64,000 bases of DNA from RGIG1681 sp045648025 (GTDB lineage: Bacteria > Bacillota > Clostridia > Christensenellales > UBA1242). This document shows, one piece after another, positions 8,495-16,849 of this stretch. Every line of letters begins with the position of its first letter. Within the stretch, counting starts at the first letter, position 1. Where the stretch lies: positions 5,237-69,236 of the forward strand of contig JAZRNH010000015.1 in assembly GCA_045648025.1 (NCBI GenBank), written 5' to 3'. The notes beneath the pieces are model-generated. The model was not told where the DNA came from. It ran no database searches and worked only from the letters and a program-made list of their open reading frames with translations. The position numbers and the translations under genes were made by a program.

Positions 8495-10684
8495 ATGAAG
8501 AAATTTTTTAAAGAAAATATTTTTATACTACTATATTTTGCAATAGTAACCATAATTGAACTTCTTGCCGTTTTTGTTACTAGTGGCAAATTTTACATTA
8601 AAGAACCTTGGATTTTTCTTTTAGTTCAATTTATGTTTGTTTCAATTTTACTATGTTTGCCATCACAAAAAACAAGGTTTATTGTTGCAGCTTGTTTTAT
8701 TTCTTTATTTTTAATCACAAACCTTGCATTTATTATTCTTTTTGAAATGACCGAAACCATCTTTGATTTTGGTATGTTCAAACTCAGAAAAGATGCTATG
8801 GGCATTTTAGAAAGCATTCCTATCAACTTTTTATATTTTAGTATTTCAGCTCTTATGCTTTCTTGTTTTATCATTTTTGGTGGAAGATTTGCAAGAAATA
8901 ACAATGAAAAATTTGGTTCAAAATATTTAAAAATCATTGCTTCGCTCACCATTGTTCTTTCACTCACAGCAAACATCTTTGTTTTGTATTTCGGAAACAA
9001 AAATTTAAAATCAGATATTTATGAAAAGCTTTACAAAACAAATGATTCCTCTTATAACAAGTTTGGAACAACCGGTCACTTTGTTAATGAAATGTTTAAA
9101 GGTTCGTTTATGTCATCGGTTAAACTTGGCAGCGAAAAAGAAATTGAAGATTTCATTTATAAAGATGTGACTAAAACAAATTTTGAAGCACTCAAAAAAG
9201 ACTATAATGTTGTTACAATTTTGGTTGAATCTTTTGAGTGGACTTCTTTTGTTGAAAATTTTGAACTCTTTTCAAACGGCTACAACTTAACAAATCCAGA
9301 AACTGGTGAAAAGTTTGAAGAAACCGCAGCAAATGAAGTTTTGTCTCAACTCTTTCCAAACATTTATGATTTTTATAAATCATCAATTGCACTCACAAAC
9401 TTCCACAGCAGAGAAAAAACTGACATTGCTGAAAACTTCAGCTTAATTGGTTCTTACCCAACAAATGCTTATATCAATTATGATTTTCCTGATAACACAT
9501 TTTCAACATCACTTGCAAGTATTTTAAAAAATTTGACTGGCGGAAACATTTCTTGCACCGCTTTCCACAACGGAACTTATGAATATTATAACCGAAACAA
9601 AGAATTGATTTCTGTTGGCTTTGACAAATTTTATGCAAGCGAACAAATGTATGATATGGGTATGCCAAACCACTTAAAATCTGGCGACAGAAACCTTGAC
9701 TCAGAAATGATTGAAACCTGCAAAGATTTAATGTTTCCAACCGACAAAAGGTTTTATACACACATCACAACAATAACAATGCACGGACAATATGGCTATC
9801 GCAACAACCTTGCTAAGCAGGGCTATTATGACGAATTGCAAAAATATGGAATTGTTCTTGAAGAACAAGACAAAAACTCAAATGCAGTAAACGGTCACAA
9901 CAGTTTTGTAAACTATGTAGCTTGTGTTAAAGAATTTGACAAGGCTCTTGGAAAAATTATGACTGACCTCAAAGAAAAAGAATTAGACAAAAACACAATT
10001 GTTCTTCTTTATGGCGACCACAACACATATTATTCAAGCCTTTCAAACTTTGTAAAAGACATTGACTCAACTTCTGATGACAACTATACAAACCTTTTCA
10101 GAGTGCCTTGCTTAATTTATCACCCAGACTTTAATAAACTTGTTAACCTTGTTAAACTTAATCAATCATTTGAACTTAACTCAAAATATGTTATAACAAC
10201 CTACAAAAACTCAAAGGGCGAGTCTGTTTATAATTTGCAAGTTAAAAAATTCACCTGCACCGCTGATATTGTTCCAACACTTTTTGACCTTATGGGTTTA
10301 AATTATTACTCAAATCTTTATTTTGGAAACTCTGCATTTTCAGATGAGGTTTCTGTTTTATATTCAAGAGCTTATAATGTGTTTATCACCGACAGTTTAT
10401 ACTTTTCAAATATCAATGATATAAAATATCAAAGAAAAGCCGGTGACACCAAAGAAAATCAAATTGCAGCAAAGTATGCAAATCTTAAAGATTACTCTGA
10501 ACAAGCACATCTTGAAGCAACCGAAACCGCAGCAAGAAAACTTCTTGAAAAATTATCTTTCTGCAACCGAATTTTCTATAATGATTATTTTGCAAGAAAA
10601 AATATTAATGATAGTTCATTAACAAATGCAGAAGTGTTTGCAGCAAAAATGTTAAACATAAATTCAAATGCAACACTCTCTTAA
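8495..10684 (+). CDS. LTA-synthase-like sulfatase-fold phosphotransferase
   Basis: 729 residues with about five N-terminal membrane segments (within residues 1-165) and then an extracellular sulfatase-type domain. Visible catalytic motifs: VESFEW (metal-ligand Glu), SREKTDIAEN with the nucleophilic Thr at about residue 309, TMHGQYG and YGDHNTYY (Asp-His metal ligands). LtaS enzymes polymerise glycerol phosphate from phosphatidylglycerol, or transfer it to glycolipid or glycans. LtaS is about 650 residues, so this one is slightly longer. It follows the membrane protein by 12 nt, with an AAGGA site. Main chain polymerase versus primase cannot be decided. Confidence 0.85.
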   Translation: MKKFFKENIFILLYFAIVTIIELLAVFVTSGKFYIKEPWIFLLVQFMFVSILLCLPSQKTRFIVAACFISLFLITNLAFIILFEMTETIFDFGMFKLRKDAMGILESIPINFLYFSISALMLSCFIIFGGRFARNNNEKFGSKYLKIIASLTIVLSLTANIFVLYFGNKNLKSDIYEKLYKTNDSSYNKFGTTGHFVNEMFKGSFMSSVKLGSEKEIEDFIYKDVTKTNFEALKKDYNVVTILVESFEWTSFVENFELFSNGYNLTNPETGEKFEETAANEVLSQLFPNIYDFYKSSIALTNFHSREKTDIAENFSLIGSYPTNAYINYDFPDNTFSTSLASILKNLTGGNISCTAFHNGTYEYYNRNKELISVGFDKFYASEQMYDMGMPNHLKSGDRNLDSEMIETCKDLMFPTDKRFYTHITTITMHGQYGYRNNLAKQGYYDELQKYGIVLEEQDKNSNAVNGHNSFVNYVACVKEFDKALGKIMTDLKEKELDKNTIVLLYGDHNTYYSSLSNFVKDIDSTSDDNYTNLFRVPCLIYHPDFNKLVNLVKLNQSFELNSKYVITTYKNSKGESVYNLQVKKFTCTADIVPTLFDLMGLNYYSNLYFGNSAFSDEVSVLYSRAYNVFITDSLYFSNINDIKYQRKAGDTKENQIAAKYANLKDYSEQAHLEATETAARKLLEKLSFCNRIFYNDYFARKNINDSSLTNAEVFAAKMLNINSNATLS

Positions 10685-10712
10685 TTGCTGCCATAAAAAG
10701 ACAATCTTATAT

Positions 10713-10750
10713 AAAGACTTTCACAAAAAAACAAGTGGAAGTCTTTTTTT
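10713..10750 (+). terminator. Intrinsic terminator after the LtaS-like gene
   Basis: GACTTTCAC (10716-10724) pairs with GTGGAAGTC (10735-10743) with one G-T wobble, then a T-run. Confidence 0.85.
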
Positions 10751-10773
10751 GTTAAATTTGACAAGGTTTTTAG

Positions 10774-10802
10774 TTGCTTAAAATTTTTTATGTTGCTAAA
10801 AT
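10774..10802 (+). promoter_or_regulatory. Promoter giving an apparently leaderless mRNA
   Basis: TTGCTT (10774-10779), 17 nt, TAAAAT (10797-10802); the ATG at 10809 is 7 nt later with no ribosome site. Confidence 0.65.
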
Positions 10803-10808
10803 ACAAGT

Positions 10809-11468
10809 ATGGAACAAAAAAATTATATTAGACCAAGATTTAGAAAATTAGATGCACAAGATTACAAAACTTTCTGGTGCTCACTTCGTGATGCAAGAAA
10901 AACCAACCGTCACGGTGACTTCGTTCTTTTGAGAGACCCTGAGCTTTATAAAGACGGTCAATGTTTCTTGATTGGAAACGGTGTTGCAGGTTTTTCAATT
11001 TATGAAGATGAGCTTATTTCTGTGCACAAAAACAACAAAAAAGCAAAAGAAACAGCGGTTCAACACATATTGCCAAAAATGGTTAGATGTGCCTTCAAAT
11101 ATGGTGCAAAATTTGGTGACTGCTATGGTGAATGGCTCGCAAACTATTATATGACAAGCGGATTCATTGTTGTTGCAAGAATTGAGTTTGACAAACTTTC
11201 TGACAACCCAGTTGATTGGAAATATGACGAATTTGGTAAACCACACATCTACATTATGGTTCGTGGTGTGAAAAATGTTGCCGAACTTGACAGACTCAAA
11301 GCTCAACATGCAATTCAAGGTTTTGATGCAATAAAAGATTGTATTCCAACCTTAGATTCATTTGAAGAAGCAATGGCATATAGAGCTGCAATGTATGATA
11401 AAATCAAATTGTATGGCTATAAAAAGAGACTTGAATTCGTTCAAAACTTTTTGAAAAACAAAAAATAA
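10809..11468 (+). CDS. Unknown protein, possibly GNAT-like
   Basis: 219 residues, soluble and basic. CFLIGNGVAGFSIYEDELISV followed by a helix and GDCYGEWLANYYMTSGFIVVARI resembles the strand-helix-strand and xxYxxxGF arrangement of GNAT acetyltransferases, but the RxxGxG/A acetyl-CoA loop is not evident. The C-terminus (KKRLEFVQNFLKNKK) is a basic helix. I know of similar unnamed proteins in Firmicutes and phages but cannot name it. Leaderless start. It converges on the next gene at a shared terminator. Confidence 0.5.
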   Translation: MEQKNYIRPRFRKLDAQDYKTFWCSLRDARKTNRHGDFVLLRDPELYKDGQCFLIGNGVAGFSIYEDELISVHKNNKKAKETAVQHILPKMVRCAFKYGAKFGDCYGEWLANYYMTSGFIVVARIEFDKLSDNPVDWKYDEFGKPHIYIMVRGVKNVAELDRLKAQHAIQGFDAIKDCIPTLDSFEEAMAYRAAMYDKIKLYGYKKRLEFVQNFLKNKK

Positions 11469-11477
11469 AAACAATAA

Positions 11478-11506
11478 AAAAAGACAGGTTATCGCCTGTC
11501 TTTTTG
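11478..11506. terminator. Bidirectional terminator between convergent genes
   Basis: AAAAAGACAGG...CCTGTCTTTTT. It ends the 10809 gene on the plus strand. On the minus strand it contains the last codons (KDRR) and stop of the 11489 gene. Confidence 0.85.
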
Positions 11507-12175
11507 TTTTAACAATTTTTTAAACTCTTCTTCAAGATTTGCAAGTTCATCATCTAAAATATCATATCTTAAAATTTTGTCACCATCAATTTCAAAGATT
11601 CTATCGGTAAAAAGAATAAATATTTTTTTGAATTTCAATCTATAACTATCTTTAATCGATTCATATTTTTCTTGAATATCTTTAATAACCTTGTCTGGCT
11701 TTTCGCTGTAAACACTAATAATTGCCAAATTTATTTCGCCGTCAATTGCAGAATAGTTTCCGTCATTAAGTTTTTCCAATTTTTTTGCAATTGCTTTTTC
11801 AAAAATATATTTTGAGAAATATTTTGAGTATCCCACAAGCTTGATTGACCATGCTTCAACCTTGTTTCTATTAACAAACAAAAGAGTCTCAAAAGCCCTC
11901 ATTTTGGTCCTTATATAGTTTTTAATTTTTTTTGCATCACCCTTAAACTTCACAAATTTCTTTAAAATGATTTTTGATGCAAAATCTTCTGCAAATTCAG
12001 CTTGAACCGCCTCAATTCCAAGCGATAAATCTTCTGTTCTAATGTCGGGAAACTTTCCGTTTTCATCACCAATAATAAATGACTTATCCGTATAAATTTT
12101 CTTCTGCAAAAAATAACCCAGCATAATTTCTGTGTTTTTTGCAGATGGTTCAATTTTTAATTTTAATTCAGTCAT
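11489..12175 (-). CDS. Unknown soluble protein with weak nuclease-fold resemblance
   Basis: 228 residues, Lys/Glu-rich, no membrane segment. The N-terminal part contains FPDIRTEDLSLGIEAVQAEF and FVKFKGDAKK, which loosely recalls the PD...E-x-K spacing of PD-(D/E)XK nucleases, but the catalytic Lys is not clear. The C-terminal half (FKKIFILFTDRIFEIDG) looks alpha/beta. The start ATG follows GGGGGACT, a G-rich ribosome site. Its C-terminus is encoded inside the shared terminator. Function unknown. Confidence 0.5.
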   Translation of the reverse strand: MTELKLKIEPSAKNTEIMLGYFLQKKIYTDKSFIIGDENGKFPDIRTEDLSLGIEAVQAEFAEDFASKIILKKFVKFKGDAKKIKNYIRTKMRAFETLLFVNRNKVEAWSIKLVGYSKYFSKYIFEKAIAKKLEKLNDGNYSAIDGEINLAIISVYSEKPDKVIKDIQEKYESIKDSYRLKFKKIFILFTDRIFEIDGDKILRYDILDDELANLEEEFKKLLKQKDRR

Positions 12176-12265
12176 AGTCCCCCAAAATCACAAATGTTTA
12201 CATTTTTAATATATCAAAAACAGCAATTAATAATCAACAAAAAACAATAACCTGTCGTTAACCTT

Positions 12266-12425
12266 TTTCAGCAGTCCGCTTTTAAGTTAGCACAAAAACA
12301 TTTCATTGTGCGGCGGGGAATAAGCAACTTCGTTGCTTTGGCTAAAGCCGAACGAACTTGCTGTTTTTATTTTATAATGCAAATACAAATTGCTCCTTTC
12401 AGCAGTCCGTCCCTAAGTTAGCACA
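12266..12425. repeat. Pair of 29-bp direct repeats flanking a hairpin-rich segment
   Basis: TTTCAGCAGTCCG..., ending TAAGTTAGCACA, occurs at 12266-12294 and 12397-12425 with only four central bases differing. Between them are inverted repeats (AAGCAACTTCGTTGCTT, GGCTAAAGCC) in a stretch richer in G+C than its surroundings. No ORF is seen. This fills the intergenic space 12176-12430 next to tRNA-Thr. It could be a dispersed repeat or MITE-like unit, or the scar of a small insertion. Confidence 0.6.
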
Positions 12426-12429
12426 TAAA

Positions 12430-12460
12430 AAAAGAGTGAACACAAGGTTCACTCTTTTTT
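12430..12460 (-). terminator. Terminator of the tRNA-Thr transcript
   Basis: AAAGAGTGAAC (12431-12441) pairs with GTTCACTCTTT (12447-12457), with a T-run on the minus strand immediately after the tRNA 3' end. Confidence 0.85.
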
Positions 12461-12461
12461 A

Positions 12462-12536
12462 TGGAGCTACTGGCGGGAATCGGACCCGCGACCGCCGCAT
12501 TACCAATGCGGTGCTCTACCACTGAGCCACAGTAGC
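12462..12536 (-). tRNA. tRNA-Thr (anticodon GGT), CCA encoded
   Basis: On the minus strand the sequence begins GCTACTGTGGCTCAGTGG and folds into a standard cloverleaf. The acceptor is GCTACTG/CAGTAGC, the anticodon arm is CCGCA-TTGGTAA-TGCGG with anticodon GGT, the T-arm contains GGTCCGATTCC, and CCA is encoded at 12464-12462. It has its own consensus promoter about 130 nt upstream and a terminator directly downstream. Confidence 0.95.
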
Positions 12537-12546
12537 ATGGGTTATT

Positions 12547-12599
12547 GATGCTATTAAGCGATAAAAAAATAAAAAGGAGGTGTTTTGCTTAATAACATC
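12547..12599 (-). other. Stem-loop in the tRNA-Thr leader carrying an anti-Shine-Dalgarno sequence
   Basis: In the tRNA-Thr leader, 13 nt (12599-12587) pair with 12559-12547 with one G-U wobble. The loop contains CACCTCCTTT (12582-12573), identical to the 3' end of bacterial 16S rRNA. It may be an RNase III processing stem or a remnant of a 16S-tRNA spacer. No other rRNA sequence is present. Confidence 0.55.
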
Positions 12600-12668
12600 T
12601 AACTCTCAATATCTCAAATTTATAATCTTTTACAAATTCAAGACCAAGCTTATTCAAGCCTGTCACTA

Positions 12669-12697
12669 ATTATAATAGCCAAGATATATTTTGTCAA
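12669..12697 (-). promoter_or_regulatory. Perfect-consensus promoter of tRNA-Thr
   Basis: Minus strand TTGACA (12697-12692), 17 nt, TATAAT (12674-12669). The predicted start is near 12662, giving a leader of about 125 nt before the tRNA. Confidence 0.85.
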
Positions 12698-12783
12698 GAA
12701 TATTTATAATTTTAATTATATGATAAACCATCATCATTAATAACAAAAATTTTTAAATCTTCACAAAACCCCAAATTTTCAGC

Positions 12784-12815
12784 AATAAAAAACACCGAAG
12801 TTAATCGGTGTGTAA
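12784..12815 (-). terminator. Terminator of the P-type ATPase gene
   Basis: ACACCGA/TCGGTGT stem just after the stop codon, followed on the minus strand by six T. Confidence 0.85.
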
Positions 12816-12817
12816 TT

Positions 12818-15478
12818 TTATTTTTTATCAATTTCTTCAAGTTCTTTTTGTTTTTCATCTTCTTGAAGTTTGTCGTAAATATGTTCGATAAGTTTTGCAA
12901 TTTCCATAACAACAATTGGAACAACCGCAAGACCCAAACTAAGCAAATATAATTTTGCTGGAAGAACAGCAAGACCAAATGCAATTCTAACAGGAGTGAA
13001 TATAACAATAGCCATAAGAGCAATTGAAATAAGGCATGACCAGTTAAGTTTGTGGTTTGAGAATGGTCCAATTTTAAAGAGTGATTTGTCAGATCTCATA
13101 TTATAAGCTTGAAGCACTTGTGAAAGAGCAAGAGTCATAAATGCAAGTGTTTGACCACCAGCAAGAGTTCCGGTAACAATTTCACCAACTCTAAAACCAA
13201 TAAGAGCTAAAATACCAAACATAATACCTTGAAGCACAATTTTAACACCAAGACCATGGGCAAAGAGTCCTTCATGTTTTGGTTTTGGCTTTCGTTTCAT
13301 AACATCAGCTTCAACTGCTTCCATACCAAGAGCAATTGCAGGAAGACTGTCAGTAACCAAGTTAATCATCAAAAGTTGCATTGATAAAAATGGACTTTTG
13401 TGCCAGAAAATCATAGCAAGGAAAACCGCAACCACTTCACCAATGTTTGTTCCAAGAAGGAAACCTACAACCTTTTTGATGTTGGCATAAATGCCTCTTC
13501 CTTCTCTAACAGCATCAACAATTGTTGTGAAGTTGTCGTCTGTTAAAATGATATCAGCAGAGCCTTTTGCAACATCGGTTCCTGTGATACCCATTGCACA
13601 ACCAATATCAGCAGCTTTAAGTGCAGGAGCATCATTTACACCGTCACCAGTCATAGACACAACTTGACCTCTTCTTTGCCAAGCTTTTACGATTCTAATT
13701 TTGTTTTCAGGTGAAACTCTTGCATAAACTGTGATTCTTTCTAATTCTAAATCAAGTTCTCTATCAGACATTTCATCAAGTTCTGAGCCAGTAATCGCTC
13801 TGTCACCTTGAACATAAATGCCAAGTTGTTTTGCAATTGCAGTTGCAGTTACAACATGGTCGCCAGTAATCATAATAGGTTTGATACCAGCTTCTTTACA
13901 AACTGTAACAGCTGCTTTTGCTTTTGGTCTTGGAGGGTCAATCATACCAACAAGACCCATAAATGTAAGTCCGTCTTCAAGTTCTTCAGGAACAAGTTTT
14001 TCAGGAACTTCATCAATTTCTTTGTATGCCACTGCCAAAACTCTAAGAGCTTTTGAACTCATTGTTTCATTAAAATCTTTTGCAAGTTCAAAATTTCCAG
14101 CAATACATCTTTTTTCCAAAACATCAACAGCACCTTTAACGATAACTATTTTCTTTCCACCAATTTGGTTGATTGTTGTCATAAGTTTTCTGTTTGAGTC
14201 AAAAGGAATAGTTGCAAGTCTTGGATTCTTTTTGTTGATTTCATCTTTTTCAATTCCGTTCTTGTGAGCCGCAGAAATAATTGCAGTTTCTGTTGGGTCG
14301 CCAATATGAACTTCTTTATTTTTTTCAAATGTAATTGAACCATCACAACAAAGAGCAGCATAGGTTAAAAGTTTTTTAACTTTTGGACTGTTTTCTTTGT
14401 TAATTTCTTCACAAGCAGTTGCTGAATCTGTGTAAGCTTCAACAAGAGTCATTCGGTTCATTGTTAAAGTTCCGGTTTTGTCTGAACAAATAATTGAAGC
14501 ACTTCCAAGAGTTTCAACTGCAGGAAGTCTTCTGATAATGGCATTCTTTTTAACCATTCTTTGAACACCAATAGAAAGCACAATAGTAACAATTGCAGGT
14601 AAGCCTTCAGGAATTGCAGAAACAGCAAGTGAAACTGCTGTCATAAACATTGCAAGAATTGGAAGGTCACTTAAAATTCCAATCAAGAACACAACTGCAC
14701 AAGCAGCAAGAGCAACAAAACCTAAATATTTTCCAAGTTTTGAAAGCTTTTGTTGAAGTGGGGTTGGACCTTCTTCTTCACCAGATAAAAGGTTTGCAAT
14801 TTTTCCCATTTCGGTATTCATACCGGTTGCAACAACAACAGCTCTTGCTGAACCATAGGTAATGCTGCATCCAGAAAACACCATATTTGCTCTGTCACCA
14901 ATTGCAGCTTTTGCTTTAACTTTTTTATCTGCAGATTTTTCTGTTGGAACAGATTCACCTGTAAGTGCCGATTCTTCACTTTTCAAGCTAGATGATTTTA
15001 TAAGCCTTGCATCAGCAGGAACAAAGTCACCTGCATCTAAAACAATAATATCACCAGGAACAAGCTCACTTGCTTGAATCACCTTTTCTTGTCCGTCTCT
15101 TATAACTCTTGCATGAGGAGCAGACATATTGTTGAGTGCTTCAAGAGCCTTTTCGGCTTTGCTCTCCTGCATAACACCCATAATTGCATTAACAACAACA
15201 ATCAAAAGAATAAGTGCAGGTTCAAAAAATTCTTGTGGATTTTTTTCGATACAAGCAATAACAAATGAAATAACTGCTGCAATGATTAAGATAACAATCA
15301 TAACATCTTTAAATTGTTCAAAAAACCTTGCTGCCCACGACTTCTTCTTTTTTTCTTCAAGTTTATTTGGACCATATTGTTCTTGTTTTTGTTTAACTTG
15401 TTCAGCGGTTAAACCAGTGTCAACATTAGTCTCAAAATCACTTATCACTTTTTCAAGTTCTTCACTATGAATTTCCAT
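12818..15478 (-). CDS. P2A-type cation-transporting ATPase (Ca2+/Mn2+ type)
   Basis: 886 residues. Visible in order: N-terminal cation-ATPase domain, TGES actuator loop, PEGLP in TM4 (P2A Ca/Mn signature), phosphorylated Asp in CSDKTGTLT, GDGVND hinge, NLVTDSLPA in TM6 and a C-terminal four-helix membrane region. It pumps Ca2+ or Mn2+ out of the cytosol using ATP. The ATG at 15478 has AGGAG 6 nt upstream; a TTG one codon earlier is not needed. A yybP-ykoY-like riboswitch and terminator lie upstream, so Mn2+ efflux is the more likely role, as with Lactococcus YoaB. Confidence 0.92.
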   Translation of the reverse strand: MEIHSEELEKVISDFETNVDTGLTAEQVKQKQEQYGPNKLEEKKKKSWAARFFEQFKDVMIVILIIAAVISFVIACIEKNPQEFFEPALILLIVVVNAIMGVMQESKAEKALEALNNMSAPHARVIRDGQEKVIQASELVPGDIIVLDAGDFVPADARLIKSSSLKSEESALTGESVPTEKSADKKVKAKAAIGDRANMVFSGCSITYGSARAVVVATGMNTEMGKIANLLSGEEEGPTPLQQKLSKLGKYLGFVALAACAVVFLIGILSDLPILAMFMTAVSLAVSAIPEGLPAIVTIVLSIGVQRMVKKNAIIRRLPAVETLGSASIICSDKTGTLTMNRMTLVEAYTDSATACEEINKENSPKVKKLLTYAALCCDGSITFEKNKEVHIGDPTETAIISAAHKNGIEKDEINKKNPRLATIPFDSNRKLMTTINQIGGKKIVIVKGAVDVLEKRCIAGNFELAKDFNETMSSKALRVLAVAYKEIDEVPEKLVPEELEDGLTFMGLVGMIDPPRPKAKAAVTVCKEAGIKPIMITGDHVVTATAIAKQLGIYVQGDRAITGSELDEMSDRELDLELERITVYARVSPENKIRIVKAWQRRGQVVSMTGDGVNDAPALKAADIGCAMGITGTDVAKGSADIILTDDNFTTIVDAVREGRGIYANIKKVVGFLLGTNIGEVVAVFLAMIFWHKSPFLSMQLLMINLVTDSLPAIALGMEAVEADVMKRKPKPKHEGLFAHGLGVKIVLQGIMFGILALIGFRVGEIVTGTLAGGQTLAFMTLALSQVLQAYNMRSDKSLFKIGPFSNHKLNWSCLISIALMAIVIFTPVRIAFGLAVLPAKLYLLSLGLAVVPIVVMEIAKLIEHIYDKLQEDEKQKELEEIDKK

Positions 15479-15527
15479 CAATTTCTCCTAAATTTATTTT
15501 TGTTAGCCGAAATTAGTTTGTTTAAAT

Positions 15528-15574
15528 AAAAAATCCCAAGTGCGGAAATGCTACACTTGGAACGATTTTTTAAA
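15528..15574 (-). terminator. Riboswitch expression-platform terminator
   Basis: On the minus strand CCAAGTG (15542-15536 region) and CACTTGG form a strong stem extended by AAAATC/GATTTT, followed by TTTTTT. It lies between the aptamer and the ATPase start, so ligand binding presumably prevents its formation. Confidence 0.8.
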
Positions 15575-15705
15575 TGAGCCATGTATAGCCTATGTCTTCG
15601 CTTATACATGAGTCTTGTTTTTTAAAGTAAGCCAGACCCCTAACGGTCGGTTGTTGAAACTTACTCCACAAATAATTTGTGCTAACTACTCCCTCACGGA
15701 ATTTA
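15575..15705 (-). promoter_or_regulatory. yybP-ykoY-like (Mn2+) riboswitch aptamer
   Basis: The minus-strand leader has GTGAGGGAGTAG (15697-15686), then GAGTAAGTTTCAACAACC, GGGGTCTGGCTTAC and ACAAGACTCATG. This order of GGGAGTAG, a CAACAACC loop, GGTCTGG pairing back to AGTAAG/CTTACT, and a following AAGACT arm is what I recall of the yybP-ykoY family, which senses Mn2+ and commonly precedes P-type ATPases. A terminator follows, implying transcriptional ON control. An Infernal search with RF00080 would settle it. Confidence 0.72.
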
Positions 15706-15774
15706 AATATTTATTATTTTAAGTTTATTAAAACAATTTTTTGTTTAGAACAAAATAAAATTGCTAACGATAAT

Positions 15775-15803
15775 ATTTTACTTTCTTTTAAGTTTTTTGT
15801 CAA
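15775..15803 (-). promoter_or_regulatory. Promoter of the riboswitch-ATPase transcript
   Basis: Minus strand TTGACA (15803-15798), 17 nt, TAAAAT (15780-15775). The predicted start near 15768 gives a leader of about 290 nt. Confidence 0.8.
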
Positions 15804-15825
15804 CAAGTTGCTATATAAAACCAAC

Positions 15826-15855
15826 AAAAAAAGAGTGCTTTTAACACTCTTTTTG
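15826..15855 (-). terminator. Terminator of the zeta-toxin operon
   Basis: AAAAAGAGTG/CACTCTTTTT stem with seven-base loop just after the toxin stop codon. Confidence 0.85.
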
Positions 15856-15859
15856 ATTA

Positions 15860-16849
15860 TTAATCTTTTTTGTTGCCTTTAGCTGCTTTTTGAGCGGCAT
15901 ATTCAACACCAATTCCTCTAAGTCTAACAATTCTAGACATTTCTTCTGGAGTGATTTCTCTTCTTTGAACATCAGGAAGTCTTTCTGCTTCTGAAAGTTT
16001 GCTTTCAATCTTTTCAAGCATCTTGTCAGCATCTTGTTCTCTTCCTTCAACAACAGCTTGTCTAGCGGTTTCAAACTTTGTGATTTGTGGAAGTGTTAGA
16101 CCATATTCAGCAAGAGTTGCCAAATGGTCTCTTGAGATTTCTGGATTTCTTTTTCTATAAATAATGTTAACCTTTGTTGGCTCATTTGGATCATCAGATC
16201 TTGTCATAACTTCAATAAGGTCATAGCAACCTTTTTCTTCAATCTTTTTAACAGTTTCTGGAAGACCATTATAAGCTTCATCGTGGTTCTTTGGTGGAAC
16301 CCATCTGCAAGTGCCATCAACACCAAGTTGTTTTTGACCTCTTGAAAGTTCACCATAAAGGCTAGTGATTTTATCAGCAGCCATAACATTAACAACTACA
16401 ACATAACCAGCTTTTGTAAGGTCAGCAATTGCACATCTAATTATTGTGTCATTTTTGAGTGTTTGGTGAATAACCATATTATATCTTTGGCTAATCATTG
16501 CATCGATAACTCTTGGAGTTGCTGCAAAACTCAATTGGTCAGTACATTCTGTGTAAATTTCTGGATGCCATTCATTGATTTCATTAACATTTGGATGATG
16601 TTTTCTATATTCATCATTATCAACCAAAACAAAGTTGCTTCCATAGTTTTCAAAAATGTGACCGATAATGCCACTCTTTCCTGATCCAGGTTGACCACCA
16701 ACGATAAATGCAATTGGACGGTCACTAGCAGTTTTTCCGATTTTTGAAACGGCAATAACTTTTTGAATATTTGCTTCAAGGTCATCAGGACTAAGTTTTT
16801 GACTTTCAATATAGGCCAACTGTTCAGTTGTAAAATTAGTTTGTTCCAT
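15860..16849 (-). CDS. Zeta-toxin family kinase
   Basis: 329 residues. Walker A GGQPGSGKS at 51-59 and VLVDNDEYRKHHP at 75-86 match zeta/PezT toxins, where the Asp and Arg act on the sugar-nucleotide substrate. These toxins phosphorylate UDP-GlcNAc and related sugars with ATP, blocking wall synthesis. A C-terminal extension of about 100 residues (charged, helical) lies beyond the core. The ATG at 16849 has AGGAG upstream. The gene overlaps the end of the upstream small gene by 14 nt, the usual antitoxin-toxin coupling. Confidence 0.85.
   Translation of the reverse strand: MEQTNFTTEQLAYIESQKLSPDDLEANIQKVIAVSKIGKTASDRPIAFIVGGQPGSGKSGIIGHIFENYGSNFVLVDNDEYRKHHPNVNEINEWHPEIYTECTDQLSFAATPRVIDAMISQRYNMVIHQTLKNDTIIRCAIADLTKAGYVVVVNVMAADKITSLYGELSRGQKQLGVDGTCRWVPPKNHDEAYNGLPETVKKIEEKGCYDLIEVMTRSDDPNEPTKVNIIYRKRNPEISRDHLATLAEYGLTLPQITKFETARQAVVEGREQDADKMLEKIESKLSEAERLPDVQRREITPEEMSRIVRLRGIGVEYAAQKAAKGNKKD

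Noticed and set aside
12430..12540. CRISPR array
   Set aside because: The repeats in the window are two- or three-copy direct repeats with unequal, gene-containing or hairpin-rich spacers; no cas gene is present.
12573..12599. AAGGAGGTG on the plus strand read as a Shine-Dalgarno site
   Set aside because: It would start a five-codon TTG ORF only. The sequence makes better sense as the complement of the anti-Shine-Dalgarno loop in the tRNA-Thr leader.
12712..13071. 119-aa reading across the ATPase 3' end
   Set aside because: It overlaps the ATPase coding region and its terminator in another frame.
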